64,000 bases of DNA from Lutraria lutraria (lineage: Eukaryota; Mollusca; Bivalvia; Venerida; Mactridae). The position numbers and the translations under genes are program-made. Positions 51,801 to 58,100 of this stretch are shown one piece after another. Each line of letters opens with the position of its first letter. Within the stretch, counting starts at the first letter, position 1. The notes below the pieces were generated by a model, which had not been told where the DNA came from, did no database searches, and was given only the letters and a program-made list of their open reading frames with translations. The stretch lies in NCBI GenBank assembly GCA_964023205.1, contig OZ026847.1, forward strand, positions 34,971,913 through 35,035,912, read 5' to 3'.

Positions 51801-53169
51801 ATATTTTCGCTGTTATTATCATTCGGATATCACGGATTTTTTCGTATTTTCGCTTTTGTAAACAATAGCTTGTATTCCCGTTGATTCACGTCTTACTATC
51901 GCGGGATTTGATTACTTTAAACTGTTAATACGGAAGTTGCGAATCCATGTATGTATATAAGTCCTTGGTTTGGTCACCTAGGAATAGTTAGATCTTGGTG
52001 CATCCTCTCTAGACAAGGCGACCATGGCCTTCTAATTTATTAGTAATTTACTACGAAATTTAGATTTTATATACAATTATGGCATAAGTCCCTTTAGTCA
52101 AGCAGGATTTAACATGTGACATTAGGCTTAGTCACAATGATGAACTAAATGTTAACTTAAAATAGCTTACCAATTTCCTTGAGATATTTTTGCAATCCCT
52201 AATACGTATACTATTAATTTTGTTATGGCTAATTTGTTCAATCAAGGACTTATATACATACATGGATTCGCAGCCGCTAAAAATAGCTCAAATGATATTG
52301 AGAGGCGATCCCACAATGCATTTGTTATATACTCGACAGCTGTAATTGGGTGTTTACAAACTTAAATATACTAAAAAGCTGAGTTTGCTCTAGCAATTGG
52401 GCACAGGAAATTGGTTGGGATACAAAAAAATTCATAAAGATATTGAGATACACTTAAAATCCACAACTTCATAAGTTAATACATTGAAAAGTCGAGCATT
52501 TTGAATTCCAAGATGGCGGACATTTATTGTTATCCTTCTGTCTCAGGAATTAAACATTCGGATCATCACAGATATTTTCGCTATTGTAAACAAGAGCATG
52601 AAATCCCGTTGATTCATGTGTCACTGACTACCACGGAATTTGATTACTTCTAACTTTGCGAATCCATGTATGTATATAAGTCCTTGGCTCAATGAGATTA
52701 TTCAGCAATCATGTTTAATGTTTATGTCAATAAATAGTTTTTTCTTGTCTTGACTTAAATTGAGAAATTGTCTAATGTCTAATTATGTAATTGACTTCCA
52801 AATATGAGTTCGCAACAGCGAATGTAAGCGTTTAACATGATTTTCTGCTGAAAAGACACAGAATCTACAAGTTACCTCATAATTCAATTTACTAATTGAA
52901 TAAAACCAATTAAGCATAATTTCTTTATTTATATGATAATTATAAAATTGCTACATGAAATCGTCCTACATACAGACTTAGATATGGATATAATATGTGT
53001 ATGATGACATATAATCTGTTATATTACGACGTTTAAATTTTAAGTCAAATATGCATCATGCAAGCTTACTTCAGGTTTGTTTACATTTCACACGTAACTC
53101 ACCTTTTTTAACTTTCCCACGGACTGGCAGCGTATTTTTACCATTCACAGTTCCGCCACCTTCTGCCAT
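15647..53169 (-). CDS. CCDC50: CCDC50 homologue, coiled-coil ubiquitin-binding adaptor (14 exons)
   Basis: Fourteen exons join in consistent phase to 2016 coding bases (671 aa): 53103-53169, 44491-44553, 44113-44251, 41661-41754, 40305-40382, 39603-39753, 26964-27030, 24557-24704, 23064-23213, 20617-21146, 20156-20337, 18526-18624, 17400-17462, 15647-15831. Residues 22-90 match the CCDC50 N-terminal domain (VREEWAVHEDGAFAHQLQ, DIPLAKIVQTDEE). Next come helical segments resembling ubiquitin-binding MIU motifs (DEKIAKQMMEQEQ, DENIAKELVEQEH, QDEELAKLLQEQE), a Lys/Glu-rich coiled coil (about 147-197), a second one (about 269-318), and a long Ser/Pro/Gln-rich tail. Vertebrate CCDC50 is a cytosolic phosphoprotein that binds K63-linked ubiquitin and acts in EGFR/NF-kB signalling and autophagy; function here is inferred from the family. 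Exons 4 and 5 are related, as are exons 12 and 13. Exon 3 has a weak donor (GTTTGT). The start is the ATG of exon 1. Confidence 0.84.
16620..17335. repeat. 28-bp and 30-bp minisatellites in intron 13
   Basis: About 11 copies of 28 bp (ATACCAGTCTACGGTGAAAC plus ATGATTTT) at 16640-16960, and about 10 copies of a related 30-bp form at 17050-17335, ending 65 bp from exon 13. On the minus strand every copy reads TAGACTGG, like the exon 12 and 13 acceptors. Confidence 0.85.
17400..17462 (-). CDS. CCDC50: CCDC50-like exon 13 (cassette b)
   Basis: Phase 1 at both ends, donor GTAAAG. Encodes DWFDLQWDPGMTGSIRRGSL plus Y and a split codon. Paralogous to exon 12; it may be alternative to it or spliced in tandem. 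Confidence 0.7.
18526..18624 (-). CDS. CCDC50: CCDC50-like exon 12 (cassette a)
   Basis: Phase 1 at both ends. Encodes DWVEIEWDPSVRGSLRRGSL then SRLHMNQHEILTK. Paralogous to exon 13 and skippable without a frameshift. Confidence 0.8.
18700..18802. mobile_element. CAGTCAAACCTG-type MITE, 103 bp, intron 11
   Basis: Ends CAGTCAAACCTGT and ACAGGTTTGACTG are inverted repeats flanked by TA on both sides. It is close in sequence to the copy at 14939-15041. Confidence 0.8.
18985..19597. repeat. 38-bp minisatellite, about 16 copies, intron 11
   Basis: The unit contains AAATATTAAAATGGAATAGC and AATTCTCAGAATTATATC. Copies differ at only a few positions (CTC/TTC, CAGAA/CACAA). Confidence 0.9.
20156..20337 (-). 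CDS. CCDC50: CCDC50-like exon 11
   Basis: Acceptor GTTTCAG. Encodes MSRSPPHNTSTDGGSHYAVS onward to GGRSMPQE. Phase 1 out. Short TCACATGAC repeats (20077-20141) follow the donor. Confidence 0.8.
20617..21146 (-). CDS. CCDC50: CCDC50-like exon 10
   Basis: The largest exon, 530 bp. It encodes a low-complexity Ser/Gln/Asn/Pro-rich tail (IKQNKQNKQNVQKVK, ERWLASHPPDATRGRLQSDE). Donor GTAAGT, phase 2. Confidence 0.85.
21310..22358. mobile_element. Pogo/Tigger-like non-autonomous element, about 1.05 kb, intron 9
   Basis: The left end CAGTAAAACCTCGATTATCC and the right end (minus strand CAATAAAACCCCGATTGTCC) are imperfect inverted repeats flanked by TA. The ATTATCCGAA motif recurs subterminally. This matches the end type of pogo/Tigger elements. 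Internal frames of 69 and 84 codons show no transposase signature. Confidence 0.7.
22597..22900 (+). repeat. Dispersed repeat, AGAGCTGTC...GGGGGATAA type, copy 2, intron 9
   Basis: Same family and orientation as 13259-13557, with the CGACCAACGACAGACTGACA tract near the end. Confidence 0.7.
23064..23213 (-). CDS. CCDC50: CCDC50-like exon 9
   Basis: 50 codons, phase 0 at both ends. Encodes RSKAEVDRTKLREIEEQDQR and a Lys/Gln-rich helix ending DLKRAQ. Its acceptor lies 14 bases from the edge of a dispersed repeat. Confidence 0.8.
23228..24271 (+). repeat. Bivalve dispersed repeat, ACAAGAGGGCC type, copy 2, intron 8
   Basis: Opens ACAAGAGGGCCAAGATGAAC and ends TTTGTGACATGTGAGCTAAT. It has the same internal modules of about 150 bp as copy 1 but lacks part of one. 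Its left edge is 14 bases from exon 9. Confidence 0.75.
24557..24704 (-). CDS. CCDC50: CCDC50-like exon 8
   Basis: Encodes VTPGGRIEDDGDFSDFYNLP through the MIU-like helix DEELAKLLQEQEHK. Donor GTAAAC, phase 0. Confidence 0.85.
25061..25660. mobile_element. TA-flanked MITE with TTCGCG-rich ends, 600 bp, intron 7
   Basis: Terminal CTGTAAATC / GATTTACAG sit between TA dinucleotides. The subterminal regions are full of ATTCGCG and TTCGCGA. Internal frames are not recognisable. The rest of intron 7 (24705-25060 and 25663-26963) shows nothing I can name. Confidence 0.65.
26964..27030 (-). CDS. CCDC50: CCDC50-like exon 7
   Basis: Acceptor TTTCACAG, phase 1 in, phase 2 out. Encodes DSVEDLDEQFTDMNLQNGGA plus ALR. 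It lies 12.5 kb from exon 6 across the 45-bp array. Confidence 0.8.
27526..31484. repeat. 45-bp minisatellite, about 88 copies, intron 6 (left part)
   Basis: The unit contains CATATAGTTATACAGATACA and AAAGATAAAGTTATATGAAG. Nearly all variation is at two sites, GAAG(T/A)CAT and ATACA(T/C)AAAG. Because 45 is 15 codons, a 1330-codon minus-strand frame exists as an artefact. The array is cut at 31484 by the foldback element and resumes at 37874. Confidence 0.93.
31692..33210 (+). repeat. 97-bp array, left arm of the foldback element
   Basis: About 15-16 copies. Each holds TTTAGAACGTTCTAAA (a perfect palindrome, with TTTAGAACATTCTAAA as its variant) and AGATTCTGTCCAAAAC. Copies decay towards the core. 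Confidence 0.85.
33220..36400. other. Core of the foldback element, no gene recognised
   Basis: AT-rich sequence with frames of at most 72 codons. No transposase motif, tRNA or further repeat is visible. Confidence 0.5.
36409..37668 (-). repeat. 97-bp array, right arm of the foldback element
   Basis: About 13 copies of the left-arm unit in reverse orientation, better conserved near the outer end. With the left arm this could pair over more than 1 kb. Confidence 0.85.
37874..39585. repeat. 45-bp minisatellite, about 38 copies, intron 6 (right part)
   Basis: Same unit and same two variable sites as 27526-31484. It ends about 18 bases from the exon 6 donor. The 576-codon frame here is an array artefact. 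Confidence 0.93.
39603..39753 (-). CDS. CCDC50: CCDC50-like exon 6
   Basis: Encodes a charged coiled coil (EFAKAVQEKEKQKYERHLEK and onward to EEARLNVRR). Donor GTGAGA. Reading through the donor meets TGA within 12 bases. Confidence 0.85.
40305..40382 (-). CDS. CCDC50: CCDC50-like exon 5 (related to exon 4)
   Basis: 78 bp, phase 0 at both ends, donor GTATAA. Encodes NIAKELVEQEHLQVEARKVA then MELTDE. The acceptor (TAATTTAAG) has a poor pyrimidine tract, so use of this exon may be regulated. Confidence 0.7.
40745..41632. repeat. 42-bp minisatellite, about 21 copies, intron 4
   Basis: The unit contains CTAGACTGGGTATCAATATT and TTACACTGAGATAATGACTT. It ends about 30 bases from the exon 4 donor. 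Confidence 0.9.
41661..41754 (-). CDS. CCDC50: CCDC50-like exon 4
   Basis: Acceptor CACTTTCAG, donor GTAAGT, ends in phase 0. Encodes AEEDEKIAKQMMEQEQLQTQ followed by AHKMAIELTDE. Related to exon 5. Confidence 0.85.
42161..44080 (+). repeat. 17/18-bp array inside a CAGTCAAACTTG-type MITE, intron 3
   Basis: The MITE left end CAGTCAAACTTGTGATCAAA is flanked by TA (42159-42160), and the right end CACAGGTCTGACAG by TA (44081-44082). Between them about 100 copies of TGTGGCCTTTATTGACA or its 18-bp form TGTGGCCTTTTATTGGCA run from about 42210 to 43975. The unit equals a single module of the unexpanded element at 50910-51082. Confidence 0.85.
44113..44251 (-). CDS. CCDC50: CCDC50-like exon 3
   Basis: Encodes the stretch from DRHYGLNRFNRRTVRED to QQLQALRA. 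The upper boundary (TTATTTAG) is clear. The lower boundary relies on a weak donor GTTTGT, chosen because phase 2 is required by exon 4. Confidence 0.75.
44491..44553 (-). CDS. CCDC50: CCDC50-like exon 2
   Basis: Acceptor CTCTTACAG, phase 1 in and out, donor GTAAGT. It encodes VREEWAVHEDGAFAHQLQNE, the most diagnostic CCDC50 segment. Confidence 0.85.
44566..45500. repeat. 40-bp minisatellite (20-bp dimers), about 23 copies, intron 1
   Basis: The unit is TAGTATCACATAATATGTCA followed by TAGTATCACATACTACTTCA. The array begins 13 bases from the exon 2 acceptor. Confidence 0.9.
45933..47798. mobile_element. PIF/Harbinger-like non-autonomous element, 1.87 kb, intron 1
   Basis: The ends GGCCTCGTTTCATCAA and TTGATGAAATGAGGCC are inverted repeats with one mismatch, flanked by direct ATT. 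Three-base duplications and GG-starting ends suggest PIF/Harbinger. Inside is a GGACGGAC-containing repeat with CCCCACAA/CCCCATAA motifs (about 46860-47410). No transposase is seen. Confidence 0.55.
48324..48784 (+). repeat. CAGTCAAACCTG-type MITE with 28-bp array grown from its right end, intron 1
   Basis: A MITE of about 103 bp (48324-48426) ends CACAGGTTTAACTG then TA. From 48414 its last 14 bases plus the flank TCTAATATAATGAG repeat about 13 times as a 28-bp unit. One end of the transposon and its flank have therefore been amplified together. Confidence 0.85.
48790..50240. other. Intron 1 segment with a possible tRNA-derived SINE fragment
   Basis: At about 49711-49760 the sequence GAGTTTGAACCCCGGGCGAG resembles a tRNA-type B box as found in SINEs. 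No A box or tail is clear. The rest is AT-rich and unremarkable. Confidence 0.3.
50243..50412 (+). repeat. Dispersed repeat of about 180 bp, copy 1, intron 1
   Basis: It shares TAGTTTAACAATTG, AAATTCATGC and ATGGAAAGCTGAAC with 59155-59345 in the same order. Family not recognised. Confidence 0.6.
50910..51082 (+). mobile_element. Unexpanded MITE carrying both satellite modules, intron 1
   Basis: The left end AAGTTAAACTTGTGAATAAA and right end GCTAACACAGGTTTGTTA are degenerate family termini. Inside are one GTGGCCTTTATTGACATGTG module and one CTTTATTCAGAGG...TTCTAAATAATCAATG module, the seeds of the arrays at 42161-44080 and 4230-5572. Confidence 0.75.
51463..51967. mobile_element. hAT-like MITE, 505 bp, intron 1
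   Basis: Perfect inverted ends of 31 bp start CAAGGACTTATATACATACA. Direct repeats GTTTGGT flank it (51456-51462 and 51968-51974, extendable to 8 bp). The ends fit hAT termini. The 91-codon frame inside is not recognisable. Confidence 0.8.
52243..52686. mobile_element. hAT-like MITE, 444 bp, intron 1
   Basis: Same family as 51463-51967, with shared internal text such as GGCGATCCCACAATGCAT. Flanks GTTCAAT and GCTCAAT are a target duplication with one mismatch, so this copy looks older. Confidence 0.8.
53103..53169 (-). CDS. CCDC50: CCDC50-like exon 1
   Basis: It begins at ATG (53169 downwards) and encodes MAEGGGTVNGKNTLPVRGKV and following residues. It ends in phase 1 at donor GTGAGT. Confidence 0.75.
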
Positions 53170-53806
53170 TACTACAGATAGGTTAATTCATTACTCAGCG
53201 CAATAGTTTTAACTTGTTTAACTATAATAATGTTGTTGACAATATTTCAATTAATGATTCATCCGGAAGTAAACTTCTAAGAGTTACGTCCCTTCCAAAA
53301 TTGTTTTTCGTACCTTTTATTTTCGACCCTAGTGTATATTCGCGCCAATATGTTTGCCTGGAGTATTTTAAGTCGGCGCAAAAGTCATCTAATGAATCAG
53401 GGATGTAATATAGCATCCCTGAATGAATTAAAAAAATACATTCTCAAAAAAAAAAAAGAAAAAAAAAGATAAAAATGATATATTTAGAAGAGTTGAAGGA
53501 CAAGTAATTAAGAAGTAATTAAAAAATACTATATATTTACATATATTGTATAGAAACAGAATTAAAATTGCACATCAGGACTTGTGCATAAAATCTTTGC
53601 ATTTTGATCACACCGACGTAGAAATTGCTGCTCGATACTCTGGATGGATACAATACAACATTTTTTATGTAATATATGAGCTACAATAAACTCGTTCTTA
53701 GTATATACAGGTCACAAATTTCAGATCCATTTGTGCCTATGTGGCAGAATTGACTTTGTAGTTTTGTATGATTAATTATTATTACTTAAGTCCATTTTGA
53801 TTCTAC
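53170..53806. other. Upstream region of the CCDC50-like gene
   Basis: Contains the probable minus-strand promoter and 5' UTR of CCDC50. No TATA box or CpG-rich block stands out. An A-rich tract lies at 53438-53470. Overlapping short frames on both strands are not supported as genes. Confidence 0.35.
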
Positions 53807-53842
53807 CAAGGACTTATATATATGTATGTATATAAGTCCTTG
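53807..53842. mobile_element. 36-bp palindromic mini-element (hAT-like ends)
   Basis: Inverted ends CAAGGACTTATATA with almost no core. GATTCTAC occurs at 53799-53806 and again at 53842-53849, giving an 8-bp direct repeat whose first base is shared with the element. Confidence 0.7.
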
Positions 53843-54280
53843 ATTCTACTTAAATACATTTTGTCTAATGTTTCCTTCTACACATGTTTATTCAAGCAAT
53901 CATTATAGAATAATATTGTTAAAATATCTAGTCATTGGGGTGTCCAAGGTATTTTCATTCACTTGATATTATTAAAATCACATTGTTTTAACCATCAGTT
54001 TATGTGTTACACTGTACATGTTTAATCATATCCCTGTGTCATTCAAAAAGAGTGTATCATGAAATTCTCATGATTTCTCTCCCTGTAAGGGTATATAAGG
54101 CTGAGTTATCAGCACTCAGTGCTCAGTTCACTGACATTCACAAGGTAGATTCTACCCTTGTCCGAACTTTGCCACCTCTTTTGTAAATTTAAGGGATACT
54201 TTTATTATATTTTGGCCAGGGTTCTAAATTCATAGACTTAATTATTATATTTCTTTCCTCCTAAATGCATGGTCTTCATA

Positions 54281-54315
54281 AAGGACTTATATACATACTG
54301 TATGTATATAAGTCC
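54281..54315. mobile_element. 35-bp palindromic mini-element, degenerate ends
   Basis: AAGGACTTATATACATA and its complement form a palindrome. The outer bases are mutated and no clear target duplication remains. Confidence 0.55.
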
Positions 54316-55141
54316 ATGGTTTATCCAAGTTATATAACTTGCAATGGACATTCGGGTATTTATTTTCATTCCAGGCATTTGATAAACAGATTTTTTAAAA
54401 TAATCTATCGATCAATATTTTACGACTATATTTGATATTTTGATAAGAAATAAAGTTACTGAAGAATCCGGAACATTTTTTCCCTTAATTATATACAGCT
54501 GGTATATATCGTGTGAATAATAGGGCATACATGTATATATTTTGGACTTGTATGTGTATTTATATATAATGAACATAATCTAGTATGTATGAACGTTTCA
54601 AGTATGTCGATGATCGGGCACCTACACTAGCTGTGACATGCAGAACTGAAACAGTTTATTGGATAATTCAAGTCACGTGAAAGTAGCACCGAAAGAAAGA
54701 CGAAAAAATATAAAACGTCTATGATCAATACAAGATAGAGTAATAAAGAACACATGCACGAGGGCGTTCCTATAAGTTAAACTCTGTCTGCAATTAATTC
54801 AATGTATTAGGCATATAACCGGTATATGTTTTTGCTGTCATCACGGTCTTAGTTCTTAAATAATAGTTGATATGTTTCTTCATGTCGAGCCAACTATAAC
54901 AAAGAATAAAATACAATATATTATCACATTGTCACGTGACATTCTCAGTTTTAAGACAAGCTATTATCACTTACAGCGACCTGTGTTTTACTGAAGTCAT
55001 TTCTTCAATAAAATCCTGTTACCATGACATTCCGCACCAGAAATATGGAGTGATAATTAATTGTCGATGTTGAAATCTTTGGTTGCTTGGAAATACTTTC
55101 ATTTGTTTACGACGACACTATCCTGTAGGATACTTTATAAA
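54316..55141. other. Upstream region of the secreted-protein gene
   Basis: Probable promoter and 5' UTR for the plus-strand gene at 55142. Nothing specific is recognisable. Confidence 0.3.
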
Positions 55142-55184
55142 ATGAACATGTCTGTATCTACATTGAAAATGTGGTTTCAAATTG
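55142..55184 (+). CDS. Secreted gene, exon 1
   Basis: ATG at 55142; a second ATG two codons later could serve. Encodes the first half of the signal peptide. Donor GTAAGC, phase 1. Confidence 0.7.
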
Positions 55185-58100
55185 GTAAGCTTTTTGTTTT
55201 TTATTCTAAATTTAGAATTATTTAACTAAACATTTCAATTTATAAGACTAATAAAAACTAATCTATTTCATCGTTCATCTTAATTTTGTACTACAATAAT
55301 GCATTAATGTACTCGTGAATGTTTTTAAATATGCTCAAAATATGATGAATACATGTACACCTTGTCGTATTTTCCTTCGCATATTTTTGTATACGCGATT
55401 TTATGTTTTTGGCAGTAAAACTGTACGATTAGGATTCATATAAACTGTATTTCCATTAAAGAAATAAACGTGATATATTTAAAACAATGTTCACTTAGTT
55501 CTAGTGATCTCGACAAGTACCTTTGTGTCTGGAAGATGTAGCACAGCAGAGATACACAGTGCCATAACGAACGATTGCTTGTCTGACAATATGATAGAAC
55601 CAGGAACCGATCCGTTAGTACCTGTTTTAAACAATTCTGCAGCCGTCATCAACTTTTGTATGTAAGTATGCTCGGGTAACCAGTCTTAAAAATGAAAACT
55701 TTGTATTGTTTGAAATATAAAACCAATTAGGTAGGTATAAGGTTTCTGAGGTAATTTGTTTCCGTAAATCATTTGTGGCAGTTCGCAGACGTAGGAATCA
55801 AAGTCTTGTTCCAATAGTTTTGTTCTTTCGAATTTTCTTTGCATCCGTTGATTTAAAAAAAAAGTGAATCTATTCCACTATTTGTCCACTTCTTTACATT
55901 AGCTGAACGATGCTTGTTTTGTTATAATTTGTCTAGATATAGTTGCCACGTGCATAGTAGCCACGTTGATCTTATCCACGTGTATAGTAGCCACGTTGAT
56001 CTTATTCACGTGTATAGTAGCCACGTTGATCTTATCCACGTGTATAGTAGCCACGTTGATCTTATCCACGTGTATAGTAGCCACGTTGATCTTATCCACG
56101 TGTATAGTAGCCACGTTGATCTTATCCACGTGTATAGTAGCCACGTTGATCTTATTCACGTGTATAGTAGCCACGTTGATCTTATCCACGTGTATAGTAG
56201 CCACGTGTTTCAGTATAGTAGCTACATGTATGATGGTCGCATGAATTGGTTGCACTGACAGCAGACAGGAGGGTGTACGTGTCACGTGTACGTGTCACAT
56301 TTATGTACTGAAACTCGACAGACACGTCTCCTTAAAACATTTTGAAATACAGAAATTTATATGAACGGATGTTTTGTATTTGTTTACAAACCGAGAAACA
56401 CTCTAGTTGTATGACTGTCATATGAGCACATGAGAAATACAGAAAGAAGTTGCTTTCAGCTTCAGGTTGTTCAAGGATTGAGTGATAATTAATACACGCT
56501 GTACATTAGACGTACTTATAAATGACATGCCAGAAGTTGTTGTTGTTTGTATTCTGTGTAATGGTAACGTTATTTGTCCGGCCATCTGACCACAATGAAA
56601 CATACATGTACATAATTACCCGATGGCGAACAACATAACATTCATGAACATGGTACACACAACGACCTATTTGTTGTAAAGTTTGTTTGTATTCGATATT
56701 TCGTCGTTAGGATGTATTTTCGTTAAGATTTTGCGATCATTAACAATTAATTTTATGAAATATTTCAAGGTTTTTATGTCGGATTTTGAAGACTTTATGT
56801 CGACACAAACTGTTGAGCCAACTTTTTGTCATGCTTCCATTGTTTTTCAGACGACATATTAGTGATATCAAGAATTGTATAACAAATGTTATATCTGCCT
56901 GTACCTCAGATAAAAGGGTCAAGGTCATATTTGGGACCACGGGGGCTGCTCTCCTTGCTGCGTACGATGGTATTTGCGAGGAGCCAAATAAAAGTAAGCC
57001 AACATATAGCAAAAACCTAATAAGTATGTACAGTATATACGGGTCTTTAACTTCTGATTTTCAAGTTGGAACAATTTTATCAACGTGTATCACTATGTAC
57101 AGTGTTTTAAGCTTAATTAATTGTAAAATAAGTTAGAAAAGTAAATAACATTTCCTATACAAATACTACACGCACTGCACAATAATAATACTACAGGTTA
57201 GATACCCGCGTTAAACTTGTACACGAAAATTATATCAAAGGGAAATAACTAGTACTGACATATTTGAATAGTAAAATATTGATTAATGCCCTTTACTACA
57301 AACGTCTCGAATAGTTCTCGAATAATAAAACTAGGATTTACTGCTTTGCCTGAATAAAATGGTTATATTGAGATATTTTCTCTTGTGTTTACGTATGTTT
57401 ATAATAAACTAGAGAGACAGGTTATCAACAACAATATTTTATTATGTTGAGTGTCATTGTTTAACTAAATATCACATAATTGTGTTTATTTTGACTGACA
57501 GATATTGATTTGACATGTGCGTTTGATTATGCTGAGAATATTTCCCTGGCTGTGCACGAATTAATCCACAGTGTAGATAGTATGGAACAACAATCTGCTT
57601 CATTCATAGATCTGTGCAAGTAAGTACACCTGACTTAACCAAAGACCTGTACCTGACTTAACCAAGCACTGGTAACCATACTCACTGATCTTTTTATTTC
57701 ATTTTCTAATTTATTTAGTTTACATGTGCATTTCATAATGCTAGACACGTATGATAATAATTATACGTCTCTGATAATGCTCATAAAGTTCTTGTGAACA
57801 TTTCTGATTTTTTTCGCAGCTGACTAGTGCTTATTTAAGCACTTGTCAGCTGCAAAAAAATATTTTGATAGTATAAATTCGATTTTCCTAATTGTTTTGT
57901 TAAATATACCGGAACATGTATGTATCAAAATGACATCATGTTTTCAGCCCTGTTCATACATTATTGGAGAATATAATAAAGATATATGAGGATGCCGTCC
58001 ACCATGGCCATTGTTCAGAAGACAGTAAGAATGTGATGCATCAATATTTGTCCACCATAGTTTTCCCGTGTAATGATGTAGCCACCACATACTACCCGTG

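Noticed and set aside
53214..53416. Overlapping frames of 64 codons on both strands near the CCDC50 start
   Set aside because: No splice or codon evidence. Probably 5' UTR or promoter sequence.
55899..56285. Frames of 114-128 codons open on both strands
   Set aside because: The 30-bp unit has no stop in several frames on both strands. No evidence of coding.
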